A DNA stretch of 64,000 nucleotides from Kitasatospora acidiphila (GTDB lineage Bacteria > Actinomycetota > Actinomycetes > Streptomycetales > Streptomycetaceae): contig NZ_VIGB01000003.1 of the NCBI RefSeq assembly GCF_006636205.1, forward strand, positions 6,574,501 through 6,638,500, in the 5' to 3' direction. A model generated the notes under the pieces. It ran no database searches and had not been told where the DNA came from. It saw only the letters and a program-made list of their open reading frames with translations. Below, one piece after another: positions 53,446 to 63,802 of this stretch; position 1 is the first letter of the stretch; each line of letters opens with the position of its first letter. A program made the translations under genes and the position numbers.

Positions 53446-53652
53446 TCACCTGGTCCGAAGGTTGGCGATAAACGCCTGCCAGGAGTCAGCCGGGATGACG
53501 AGGGCGGGGCCGTTGGGGTCCTTGGAGTCGCGGACGGGGACGTGGCCGGTGATGTTGTCGGCCACCTCGACGCAGTTGCCCTGGTTGGTGCTGTGAGAGC
53601 TCTTGCGCCAGGAGAGGTGGCTCAGGTCGATACCGGTCCGATCCGTCTGCAT
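53446..53652 (-). CDS. DUF397 small protein
   Basis: 68 residues. LSWRKSSHSTNQGNCVEVAD, VPVRDSKDPNGPALVIPAD and WQAFIANLRT give the full DUF397 pattern. The ATG overlaps the regulator's stop (TGATG). Second DUF397 in the window, again behind an XRE gene. Confidence 0.9.
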   Translation of the reverse strand: MQTDRTGIDLSHLSWRKSSHSTNQGNCVEVADNITGHVPVRDSKDPNGPALVIPADSWQAFIANLRTR

Positions 53653-54509
53653 CACTCAAGTTCCTTTGCAATCCGCGTGATCAGCCGTCGCGATGGTTCG
53701 ATGTCAAGCGCGGCCGCTCGGAGTCGATCGAACACCTCGTTGTACGCCGCGACGTCGACATCTCGCTCAAGGTAGAGGCTACTCGTTTGGTTCTCGGTGT
53801 ACACCACGTCGAGATCGTTTCGGACGGGGAACTCCAGGATGACGAAGGACCCGTGGACTCCCGGATGCGCGCCGGCGGTGAACGGCGCGACCTGAACGGT
53901 GACATGGGGTTGCCTTGAACTGCTGACCAGGCTGTGGAGTTGCTTGGCGGTGATCGTGGGACTGCCGACAATGCGACGGAGGGCGGCCTCATCCACGATC
54001 GCCCAAAGCTTCAGCGGATCTTCGCGCCGGAGCGTCGCGTTCTGACGTGCCAGGCGTACGTCGACCAGCGCGTTGATCTCCTCGGTGGAGGTGTCCGGTT
54101 GGAGCTGGCGAGTCAACGCCCGTGCGTAGTCGGCGGTCTGCAGAAGTCCCGGCACGAGTGACGAGTCGTAGCTTCGGACTGACGCAGCTTCAGCCTCGAA
54201 GCTGATGAACGACGCGTACCGCTGCGACAGCACGTCTGAGTACGGCTGCCACCACATCCGTCGCTTGTTGTCCCGGGCGAGGGCGGCGAGTGCTTCGCGG
54301 GTCTCCTGGTCCGTGACCTGGTAGACGTCGAGCAGCTTCTCGATCTCATGGGCGCGGACGCCGGAGCGGCCGGTTTCGACGCGGCTGACCTTGGACTGGT
54401 GCCAGTCGAGGCGGGCGGCGATCTCGTCGACGGTGAGTTTGAGTTGGTCGCGGATCTTGCGGAGCTCCGCGCCCAGCATCCGACGACGCACAGTCGGTGT
54501 AGCTACCAC
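53652..54509 (-). CDS. XRE-family regulator with DUF5753 domain
   Basis: 285 residues. HTH about 10-65 (LGAELRKIRDQLKLTVDEIA, WHQSKVSRVETGRSGVRAHE), then DUF5753 (SSLVPGLLQTADYARALTRQ, QLHSLVSSSRQPHVTVQVAP, DLDVVYTENQTSSLYLERD). GTG 54509 has GGAGGT six bases upstream. Divergent from the ATPase gene, with an inverted repeat between them; mirrors the module at 9.4-11.7 kb. Confidence 0.93.
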   Translation of the reverse strand: MVATPTVRRRMLGAELRKIRDQLKLTVDEIAARLDWHQSKVSRVETGRSGVRAHEIEKLLDVYQVTDQETREALAALARDNKRRMWWQPYSDVLSQRYASFISFEAEAASVRSYDSSLVPGLLQTADYARALTRQLQPDTSTEEINALVDVRLARQNATLRREDPLKLWAIVDEAALRRIVGSPTITAKQLHSLVSSSRQPHVTVQVAPFTAGAHPGVHGSFVILEFPVRNDLDVVYTENQTSSLYLERDVDVAAYNEVFDRLRAAALDIEPSRRLITRIAKELE

Positions 54510-54602
54510 GTCCGTACCTCCGGGACATCGGTGTGTTGCGTGGGCGGGGCAGTGGCTTGGCTCGAATCGGAAAGTGCATATGACTTTTGACGATGGAGTT
54601 GC

Positions 54603-54664
54603 ACGTCACTGTCCGCAGGGAGCATGCTACGTCATGTAGCCGAGGCTGCGGCGGACAGTGACGT
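54603..54664. promoter_or_regulatory. Large inverted repeat in the XRE/ATPase divergent region
   Basis: ACGTCACTGTCCGC (54603-54616) and GCGGACAGTGACGT (54651-54664) are perfect 14-bp arms; the 34-nt loop contains a second GCTAC-N5-GTAGC repeat. Operator or folded leader. Confidence 0.5.
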
Positions 54665-54766
54665 TTGTGATCCGTCTGGGGAGTCTTTTTGCCCGGATCC
54701 AGTCGCCAGTGGGGGCATGCCCGCGTCCAAATCCCTTCACCTGCACAACTGTTAGGGAGCACCACC

Positions 54767-55192
54767 ATGTCTGAAACCCTGATCCAGCCCGCCCAGGACC
54801 CGCAGACCGCAGAGGGGTGGCTCCCCTGTACCGGGCGCGCTCCGTTGCTTGCGCGCCGGGTGTTGCGGGAGTTGCTGGCCAGGGTTGACGGGGGTGGGCG
54901 GTTCCTTGAGGACGGGGAGCTGTTGGTGAGTGAGTTGGTGACGAACGCGCTGGAGCACGGCATGCAGGCGGCCGGACAGCGGATCGGGTACACGTTCCGT
55001 GTGGAGGGCGACGTCCTGCATCTCGTCGTCGAGGACGAGAGCGAGCAGAAGCCGATTCCGCGTCAGGTGGACGGCAGCCAGGAGTCCGGGCGGGGGCTGC
55101 TCCTGGTGGAGGTGCTGGCTGCGGAGTGGGGGTTCGAGCCGCGGAAGGGTGGAGGGAAGCGCGTGTGGGTGAAGGTTCGCTGCGTCAGCTGA
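54767..55192 (+). CDS. HATPase_c protein (anti-sigma/serine kinase-like)
   Basis: 141 residues. N-box LLVSELVTNALEHGMQ, G1 LHLVVEDESEQKPI, G2 GRGLLLVEVLAAEWGFE, as in RsbW-like ATPases. AGGGAG stands eight bases before the ATG. Same size and type as the gene at 11257 and likewise associated with an XRE-DUF397 pair. Its 3' end overlaps the convergent soxR gene by eight bases. Confidence 0.9.
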   Translation: MSETLIQPAQDPQTAEGWLPCTGRAPLLARRVLRELLARVDGGGRFLEDGELLVSELVTNALEHGMQAAGQRIGYTFRVEGDVLHLVVEDESEQKPIPRQVDGSQESGRGLLLVEVLAAEWGFEPRKGGGKRVWVKVRCVS

Positions 55193-55649
55193 CCCGCTCG
55201 CGCTTGGGTAGCAGCCGCCGCGCCCCCGGTCCCTCCTGGCCCTGCACGTCGTGCGGGTTGTAGAGCGCGCACCGCCCGAGCGACAGACACCCGCACCCCA
55301 CGCAGCCCGTCAGGTGGTTCCGGAGGCGCTGGAGGTCGGCGATCTGCTCGTCGATGCGGGACTGCCAGGCTGTCGCGACTGGGCGCCACTCCGCGAGGGT
55401 GGGGGAGCGGTCTGCTGGGAGGTCGGCCATGGCGTCGCGGGCCTCTTCCAGTGAGAGGCCCACCGTCTGGGCCGCCTTGATGAAGGCGAGCCGCCTGAGG
55501 GTCTGCCGGGCGTAGTGGCGGCGGCCGCCCGCCGTGCGTTCGGCGTGGATCAGGCCGAGGTCCTCGTAGTAGCGCAGGGCGGAGTGGGCGATGCCGCTGC
55601 GGGCGGCGAGTTCGCCGATGGTGAGGCGGTCACGAGGTGGGACGGTCAT
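55185..55649 (-). CDS. soxR: SoxR redox-sensing regulator (MerR family, [2Fe-2S])
   Basis: 154 residues. MerR-type HTH (LTIGELAARSGIAHSALRYY), dimer helix, then the SoxR cluster CX2CXCX5C at Cys116, 119, 121 and 127 (GCVGCGCLSLGRC). SoxR proteins turn on genes when redox-active compounds oxidise the cluster. ATG 55649. A perfect SoxR box lies 22 bp upstream of its own start and inside the promoter of the divergent transketolase operon. I recall that streptomycete SoxR responds to endogenous redox-active metabolites. Confidence 0.95.
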   Translation of the reverse strand: MTVPPRDRLTIGELAARSGIAHSALRYYEDLGLIHAERTAGGRRHYARQTLRRLAFIKAAQTVGLSLEEARDAMADLPADRSPTLAEWRPVATAWQSRIDEQIADLQRLRNHLTGCVGCGCLSLGRCALYNPHDVQGQEGPGARRLLPKRERVS

Positions 55650-55666
55650 GGAAGTGATCTTACTGC

Positions 55667-55697
55667 TTGACCTCAAGTCGGCTTGAGGTTGCAGAGT
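55667..55697 (+). promoter_or_regulatory. SoxR-box promoter of the transketolase operon
   Basis: TTGACC and CAGAGT are 19 bp apart, the stretched spacing of SoxR promoters, with the 18-bp SoxR box CCTCAAGTCGGCTTGAGG at 55671-55688. Initiation would fall at or within a base or two of the ATG at 55705, giving a leaderless message. Confidence 0.85.
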
Positions 55698-55704
55698 TAC
55701 AGCC

Positions 55705-56373
55705 ATGACCACGACGTACGCGGAGCTCCCCCGCCTGATGGGACGCATGACCGGTGCCGAGAAGCACGGCCCGGCAGCCACCTCGACCCTGGACGCGCTC
55801 TGGGTGCTCTACGACCGGGTGCTGCGCGGCACCCCCGGTGACCCCGACCGGGACCGCTTCCTCCTCTCCAAGGGCCACGGCCCGATGGCCTACTACGCCG
55901 TGCTCGCCGCCAAGGACCTGATGCCCGAGGAGTGGCTCGACGGCTTCGGCGGCTATGACTCGCCGCTCGGCCACCACCCGGACCGGGTGCTGATCCCGGC
56001 TGCCGAGATCGCTTCCGGGTCGCTCGGGCACGGGTTGCCGCTCGCCGTCGGCACTGCGCTCGGCCTCCGGGCCCAGGGGAACCGGGCCGCCATCTGGACC
56101 CTGATCGGTGACGCCGAGTTCGACGAGGGCTCCAACCACGAGGCGCTCGCCTACGCCGGCGCGCTCGGCCTGGACCGCCTGCACACCATCGTCATCGACA
56201 ACTCCTCGGCCAGCCACGCCTGGTCGGGCGGTATCGCGGCCCGGTTCGCGGCTCACGGGTGGTCAGCGGAGACCGTCGACGGCCACGATCACGAAGCTCT
56301 GTACGCCGCTTACACCACCCCGCACCCCGGGCGGCCGCACGCCGTCATCGCTCAGGTCGAGCCGAAGAACTAA
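55705..56373 (+). CDS. Transketolase, N-terminal (thiamine-diphosphate-binding) subunit
   Basis: 222 residues. FLLSKGHGPMAYYAVLAAK, SGSLGHGLPLAVGTALGLR and the thiamine-diphosphate motif GDAEFDEGSNHEALAYAG ... DNSS are present, so this is the first half of a split transketolase. With the next gene it forms a two-subunit enzyme that moves two-carbon ketol units. The ATG is eight bases past the -10 and has no ribosome-binding site, consistent with leaderless translation. Control by SoxR is unusual for this enzyme. Confidence 0.92.
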   Translation: MTTTYAELPRLMGRMTGAEKHGPAATSTLDALWVLYDRVLRGTPGDPDRDRFLLSKGHGPMAYYAVLAAKDLMPEEWLDGFGGYDSPLGHHPDRVLIPAAEIASGSLGHGLPLAVGTALGLRAQGNRAAIWTLIGDAEFDEGSNHEALAYAGALGLDRLHTIVIDNSSASHAWSGGIAARFAAHGWSAETVDGHDHEALYAAYTTPHPGRPHAVIAQVEPKN

Positions 56374-56385
56374 GGAGCAGAACCA

Positions 56386-57324
56386 ATGGACACCATGCGC
56401 GAGCGCTTCATCACCGTCACCACCGAACTGCTCACCGAAGACCCCCGAACCGCCCTGGTGCTGGCCGACATCAGCGCCGCCTCCTTCGGCCAGGCCCAGC
56501 AGGCGCACCCCGACCGCGTGCTCAACGTCGGCATCCGCGAGCAACTGCTGATCGGGGTGGCCGGCGGGCTGGCGCTCACCGGGATGCGCCCGATCGCCCA
56601 CACCTTCGCCAGCTTTCTGGTCGAACGGCCCTTCGAGCAGATCAAGTTGGACCTGACCCACCAGGGCGTGGGAGCCGTCCTGGTCAGCGCGCTGGGCTCC
56701 TACGACTGGCCGGCCGGCGGCCGCACCCACATGTCACCCGGCGACGTCGCCCTCCTCGACACCCTCCCCGACTGGACGATCCACGTCCCCGGCCACCCGG
56801 ATGAGGCCGAGGCTCTGCTCCGCCACGCCGTGGCCGACGGCGACCGCAACGTCTACGTTCGCCTGTCGAACCACAGCAACCACGCCCCGCACCACGCAGA
56901 GCCCGGCCGCTTCCTGACGATGCGCCAGGGCTCCGAGGCCACCGTCATCGCCGTCGGCCCGATGCTGGACGCCGTTCTCGCCGCGACCGCCGACCTGGAC
57001 GTCACCGTGCTCTACGCCAGCACCGTCCGCCCGTTCGACGCGAAGACCCTCCGCGCCACCGGGCACACCGACGTGGTCATCGTCGAGCCCTACCTGGCCG
57101 GAACCTCCAACAACGAGGTGCACCAGGCGCTCGCCGATCTGCCGCACCGGGTGCTCGGCCTGGGCGTGCCGAAGGCCGAGCACCGCCACTACGGCAGCAT
57201 GGACGAGCACCTGCACGCCTACGGCCTGGACGCCGCCGGGATCCGCGAGCAGATCCTCAAGTTCACGACGAAGCAGCAGCCGAAGCAGCAGCCGAAGCAG
57301 CAGTCGAAGCAGCAGTCGAGGTGA
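56386..57324 (+). CDS. Transketolase, C-terminal subunit
   Basis: 312 residues. Pyrimidine-binding and C-terminal domains: ADISAASFGQAQQ, VLNVGIREQLLIGVAGGLAL, FLVERPFEQIKLD, RTHMSPGDVALL, VTVLYASTVRPFDAKTL. An AGGAGCAG site precedes the ATG, 12 bp after the first subunit. The last 16 residues are four KQQP/KQQS repeats encoded by a 12-bp tandem repeat and overlap treZ on the other strand by 62 bp. Confidence 0.92.
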   Translation: MDTMRERFITVTTELLTEDPRTALVLADISAASFGQAQQAHPDRVLNVGIREQLLIGVAGGLALTGMRPIAHTFASFLVERPFEQIKLDLTHQGVGAVLVSALGSYDWPAGGRTHMSPGDVALLDTLPDWTIHVPGHPDEAEALLRHAVADGDRNVYVRLSNHSNHAPHHAEPGRFLTMRQGSEATVIAVGPMLDAVLAATADLDVTVLYASTVRPFDAKTLRATGHTDVVIVEPYLAGTSNNEVHQALADLPHRVLGLGVPKAEHRHYGSMDEHLHAYGLDAAGIREQILKFTTKQQPKQQPKQQSKQQSR

Positions 57325-58996
57325 TGACGCAGGAGCGCGGCCCCAGCCAACTCCTGGATACCTCGCCCCAGCTGAGCACCACCTCGCCCGCCGGTAGGTC
57401 CACCGGCTTCTCGCCGAAGTTGACCGCGATCCGGAACCGCCCCCGGTGCACGGTGAGCCGGCCGGCCTCCTCGTCGAAGTCGACCCGCACCCGGCTCAGG
57501 TCCGGGTCGGCCAGCTCCGGCGAGGACTTCCGCAGCCGGATCAACTCCCGGTACCACTGGAGCAGTTCGGCATGGAGCCCGGTCCGGGTCTCGCTCCAGT
57601 CCAGGACGGAGGCCCGCACGGTGGCCGGGTCCTGCGGATCGGGGACCTCCTCCGCCGTCCAGCCGTACGCCTCGAACTCCCGCCGCCGCCCCTGCCGGAC
57701 GGCCTCCGCCAGCCCGGGGTCGGTGTGGTCGGTGAAGTACTGCCACGGTGTGCTCGCCCCCCACTCCTCACCCATGAACAGCATCGGTGTGAACGGCGAG
57801 GTGAACACCAGCGGCGCGGTCAAGGCCAGTTGGCGAGGAAGCAACCGGTCTCCGATCGCCCGGTTCCCCACCTGGTCATGGGTCTGCGCGTACCCGAGCA
57901 GCCGCTGTCCGTACGCCACCGGGAACGGCCGCCCGTGGTGCCGCCCGCGGAACGACGACCACGTCCCGTCATGGAACCACCCCCGGGTGAGCACTCGTGC
58001 CAGCGCGGCCATCGGCGCCCGCCCGAAGTCGGCGTAGTACCCCTGCGATTCACCGCTCGCCGCCGCGTGCAGCGCATGGTGGAAGTCGTCGCTCCACTGC
58101 GCGGTGAGGCCGTAGCCGCCGGCCTGCCGGGGCGAGGTGTGCCGGGGGTTGTTGAGGTCCGACTCGCCGATCAGGAACAGCGGCCGCCCCACCGACGCCG
58201 CAAGGACATCCACAGCGGTCGACAGTTCCTCCAGGAAGTGCACCGCGCGGTCGTCGACCAGCGCGTGCACCGCGTCCAGCCGCAACCCGTCGATCCGGTA
58301 GTCGCGCAGCCAGGTGAGCGCGCTCTCCCGCAGGTAGGCGCGCACCTCGTCCGAACCCGGCGCGTCCAGGTTCACCGCCGAACCCCACGGCGTCTGGTGC
58401 CGCTCGGTGAAGTACGGGCCGTACGCGGGCAGGTAGTTGCCGCTCGGCCCCAGGTGGTTGTGCACCACGTCCAGGATCACCCCGAGCCCCAGCCCGTGCG
58501 CCGCGTCCACGAAGTGCTTCAGCCCGTCCGGCCCGCCGTACGGCTCGTGCACCGCCCATGGCGCGACCCCGTCGTAGCCCCACCCGCTGCGCCCGGGGAA
58601 CGGGCAGACCGGCAGCAACTCGACGAAGTCCACGCCCAGTTCGACCAGATGCCGCAGCCGCTGCTCCGCCGCCGCGAAGGTGCCCTCCCCGGTGAAGGTG
58701 CCGACATGCAGCTCGTACACCACCGCACCGGCCAGCGGCCGCCCCCGCCACGTGGACGACGACCACCGGTAGGCGCCGTGGTCCACCAGCCGGCTCAACC
58801 CGTCGGGGCCGTACGGCTGGCGGGCCGACCGCGGATCGGGCAGCGCCCGCCCGCCGTCCAGCCGGAAGCCGTAGTCGAGCCCGGCCGGGGCCTCGCCGCG
58901 CCACCAGCCGCCCTCGCCGCAGGTCAGCGGATGGGCGGTGCCGTCGACCTCGACGTCGACGCGGCCCGCGGACGGGGCCCAGACCTGGTATTCCAC
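57263..58996 (-). CDS. treZ: Malto-oligosyltrehalose trehalohydrolase
   Basis: 577 residues. N-terminal beta domain (VEYQVWAPSAGRVDVEVDG), GH13 barrel with ILDVVHNHLGPSGNYLPAY, nucleophile Asp in IDGLRLDAVHALVD, Glu in FLIGESDLNNPRH and Asp in AQTHDQVGNRA. It releases trehalose from the end made by TreY. GTG 58996 has AGGAG six bases upstream and lies two bases after treY. The C-terminus ends in a low-complexity AAST/AAAS tail encoded by the antisense of the tandem repeat, so the natural stop may have been lost. Confidence 0.95.
   Translation of the reverse strand: MEYQVWAPSAGRVDVEVDGTAHPLTCGEGGWWRGEAPAGLDYGFRLDGGRALPDPRSARQPYGPDGLSRLVDHGAYRWSSSTWRGRPLAGAVVYELHVGTFTGEGTFAAAEQRLRHLVELGVDFVELLPVCPFPGRSGWGYDGVAPWAVHEPYGGPDGLKHFVDAAHGLGLGVILDVVHNHLGPSGNYLPAYGPYFTERHQTPWGSAVNLDAPGSDEVRAYLRESALTWLRDYRIDGLRLDAVHALVDDRAVHFLEELSTAVDVLAASVGRPLFLIGESDLNNPRHTSPRQAGGYGLTAQWSDDFHHALHAAASGESQGYYADFGRAPMAALARVLTRGWFHDGTWSSFRGRHHGRPFPVAYGQRLLGYAQTHDQVGNRAIGDRLLPRQLALTAPLVFTSPFTPMLFMGEEWGASTPWQYFTDHTDPGLAEAVRQGRRREFEAYGWTAEEVPDPQDPATVRASVLDWSETRTGLHAELLQWYRELIRLRKSSPELADPDLSRVRVDFDEEAGRLTVHRGRFRIAVNFGEKPVDLPAGEVVLSWGEVSRSWLGPRSCVITSTAASTAASAAASAAASS
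57271..57318. repeat. 12-bp tandem repeat, four units
   Basis: AAGCAGCAGCCG twice then AAGCAGCAGTCG twice, in frame in both convergent genes (KQQP/S on plus, Ala/Ser-rich tail on minus). Confidence 0.9.
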
Positions 58997-58998
58997 GG

Positions 58999-61227
58999 TT
59001 ACTCCTGGATGAGCAGGGCGGCGGCGGTGACCTCGCCGGTGAACTGACGGTCCGTCAACAGATCGCGCCACTGCCCCGGCAGATCGAGCGTAACCGGAGT
59101 GGCGCGCTGGGCGAGGGTGTACGGAAGTCGCGGGGCGACGATCGTCAGGTTGGACCCGCGCTGGTACACCACCAGGTGCGGGTCGGCTTCCACCGGCCGG
59201 TACGGACCGAGCGGTCTGGGAAGGTGCAGTGCCATCCGGGTCAGCGCCAGCTTGCGGCGGTCGAACTCGGAGAGCTCCGACTCCGGCCGGTCGAACACCA
59301 CGGGCGCCCGGTTGTCCGGGTCGACCAGGGTGTGCAGCGGCAGCTCCGAACCCTGGTAGAGGTCCGGCACCCCCGGCATGGTCAGGTGCAGCAGCGCCGC
59401 CGACAGCGAGTTGGACTGCGCGTAGGGCTCCAGGAGCGCGACGAACTCGCCGATCCGGCTGACGAGTTCGGGCGAGGCCAGAACGGCGCGGGCGTAGCCG
59501 GTGACGGCGGCCTCGTAATCGCCCTCCGGGGAGCGCCAGTTGGTGGCCTGCTTTGCCTCGCGCAGCGACTTCAGCAGCACGCCGACCAGCCGGTCAGGCT
59601 CGATCGGCCAGGCCGCCACCAGGGTTTGCCAGAGCAGCCATTCGGCGTTGCGGTCGGGCAGACCGCCGGCCAGCTCGGACCAGGCGGCGCACTCCGCCGC
59701 CCAGCGGTCGGGCAGCTCGGAGAGCACGGCGAGCCGGCAGCGGGCGTCGGCGCTGCGCTTGGTGTCATGGGTGGAGAGCACCGTCATGGTGTGCGGCCAG
59801 TGCTGCTCCATCCACTTGGCCCAGCAGTGGAAGTCGGCCGGGTCCAGGCCGGGGTGGGCCGGGTCGCCGCCGACCTCGTTGAGGCTGAGCAGCGGGTGGT
59901 AGCGGTAGAAGGCGGTGTCCTCCACGCCCTTGGCGGCCACCGCCGAGGCGGTCTGGGCGAACCGGGTGCGGAACTCGTCCTTGGCCGGGCTGGAGCCCAA
60001 GTGGCCCTGGGTGAGCAGCTCGACGAACTGCTTGGTGGTCTCCGGCACCGTTATGGTCCGCTCGGCGGGGAACGGGTAGGGCCGGTAGACGGTGTAGTGG
60101 GTGAACAGGTCGCACAGTGCGGTGCGCACCGCGAGCGGCGTGTGGTCGGCCAACTCCGGTTCCTCGGTGCCGATCCGCTCGGCGAGCCGCACCAGGCGGT
60201 TGATCTCGGCGGCCAACTCGCCGTGCGCCACCGTCATTTCGGCCCGGCCCAGGCGGGCTGCCTCGGCCGCGTTGGTGTGCACGTCGGTGTACTGGGCGTA
60301 GCGCTCGGCGAGTCGGGCGACGCCCGCGCGGTCGGTCAGCACGCCGTCGATGTGACGCAGTGCGTCATAGCCGGTGGTGCCCGCGCAGGCCCAGTCCGGC
60401 GGGAGGTGCTCCAGGCCGCTGAGGATCTTCTCCACCACGGTGTAGGCGCCGTTGCTGCCCTCGGCCAGCCTGGCCAGGTAGCCGCGCGGATCGGCCAGGC
60501 CGTCCGGGTGGTCCACCCGGAAGCCGTCGATCACGCCCTCGGAGTGCAGCCGCAGCAGCACCGCGTGGGTGGCCTGGAAGACCTCGGGGTCCTCGACCCG
60601 CAGCGCGATCAGGGTGTTGATGGTGAAGAAGCGGCGGTAGTTGAGCTGGCTGTCGGCCAGCTTCCACCAGGCCAGCCGGTAGTGCTGGCGGTTCAGCAGC
60701 TCGGTCAGCGGCAGGTGCTCGGTGCCCGGCCGCAGCGGGAAGACGTGGTCGTAGTAGCGCAGGGTGTCCCCGTCGACCTTCAGCTGGTCCAGCACCGCGC
60801 CGAGCCGGTCGCCCAGCACCGGCAGCAGGATCCGGCCGTTGTGCGCCGCCCAGTCGATGTCGAACCAGCGCGCGTACGGCGACCGGGGACCGTGCCGCAG
60901 CACGTGCCAGAGCGGGGAGTTGAGGGATTCGGGGACCGGCACCGCCATGTGGTTGGGCACGATGTCGGCGATCAGCTTGAGACCGTGCTGCCGGGCGGTG
61001 GCGGCGAGCGCGCGCAGGGCGCGCTCGCCGCCGAGCTGCTCGCTGATCCGGGTGTGGTCGACCGTGTCGTAGCCGTGGGTCGACCCCGGGGCGGCCTCCA
61101 GCAGCGGGGAGAGGTGCAGATGGGACACGCCGAGCCCGGCCAGGTACGGGACGGCGGCGGCGGCATCCGCAAGCGTGAACGAGGGTTGGAGCTGCAGCCG
61201 GTAGCTAGCAGTTGGTGGTGAGATCAC
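58999..61227 (-). CDS. treY: Malto-oligosyltrehalose synthase
   Basis: 742 residues, normal length. TASYRLQLQPSFTLADAAAA, GSTHGYDTVDHTRISEQLGG, IADIVPNHMAV, EGVIDGFRVDHPDGLADPRG and TVLSTHDTKRSADARCR are characteristic. It turns the reducing-end alpha-1,4 bond of a malto-oligosaccharide into the alpha,alpha-1,1 bond of trehalose. GTG start. Middle gene of the glgX-treY-treZ operon (55 bp after glgX). Confidence 0.97.
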   Translation of the reverse strand: MISPPTASYRLQLQPSFTLADAAAAVPYLAGLGVSHLHLSPLLEAAPGSTHGYDTVDHTRISEQLGGERALRALAATARQHGLKLIADIVPNHMAVPVPESLNSPLWHVLRHGPRSPYARWFDIDWAAHNGRILLPVLGDRLGAVLDQLKVDGDTLRYYDHVFPLRPGTEHLPLTELLNRQHYRLAWWKLADSQLNYRRFFTINTLIALRVEDPEVFQATHAVLLRLHSEGVIDGFRVDHPDGLADPRGYLARLAEGSNGAYTVVEKILSGLEHLPPDWACAGTTGYDALRHIDGVLTDRAGVARLAERYAQYTDVHTNAAEAARLGRAEMTVAHGELAAEINRLVRLAERIGTEEPELADHTPLAVRTALCDLFTHYTVYRPYPFPAERTITVPETTKQFVELLTQGHLGSSPAKDEFRTRFAQTASAVAAKGVEDTAFYRYHPLLSLNEVGGDPAHPGLDPADFHCWAKWMEQHWPHTMTVLSTHDTKRSADARCRLAVLSELPDRWAAECAAWSELAGGLPDRNAEWLLWQTLVAAWPIEPDRLVGVLLKSLREAKQATNWRSPEGDYEAAVTGYARAVLASPELVSRIGEFVALLEPYAQSNSLSAALLHLTMPGVPDLYQGSELPLHTLVDPDNRAPVVFDRPESELSEFDRRKLALTRMALHLPRPLGPYRPVEADPHLVVYQRGSNLTIVAPRLPYTLAQRATPVTLDLPGQWRDLLTDRQFTGEVTAAALLIQE

Positions 61228-61282
61228 AACCCATTGCTACCCGGTCGGCAGGTGCGGCACGACCGGTTTCGCCCGACCGGGT

Positions 61283-63399
<2,117 letters not shown>

Positions 63400-63802
63400 A
63401 TAGCCTCAACTTCCCTGATGTCGAGGGGAGCTGACGCTCCCTCGGGAGTCGGCGCACCGCTGGCTGCGGTATGCCCGGGTGGCGCACGTCACATGTCCGC
63501 GCCCCGCCCAGCGTGACGCACGGCACACTGCCGACTGACACACTGTCATTGGCATGGATGCCGCTCCGAGCGCATTCTGACGCCCTTTCGGGGCGCATTA
63601 ACCCGAACGAGCGGCCAGCCGGAGGGGTTGCCCAGGTCTGCGCCCGTGCTGTCGCAGACCCGTCCTGACGCTCTATCGAGTCGCCCGGCAGCCGGCCGCA
63701 ACCCGGGCTCGCACTGGGCTGCCCGGCTGCCCGGCCGGGCAGTACCCTTGATCGTCACGTCGCCTCCAGCCGGGGAGGGGCGGCCGAGAGGTGAGGTAGC
63801 GC
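63400..63802. other. Intergenic, 403 bp
   Basis: No gene recognised. It must hold the promoters of the trehalose operon (minus) and of the last gene (plus). A perfect 16-bp palindrome CTGCCCGGCCGGGCAG lies at 63727-63742. Confidence 0.5.

Noticed and set aside
63400..63598. Upstream extension of glgX
   Set aside because: The extension is not family-like; the true family start MQVWPGQ is at 63399 in the neighbouring frame.
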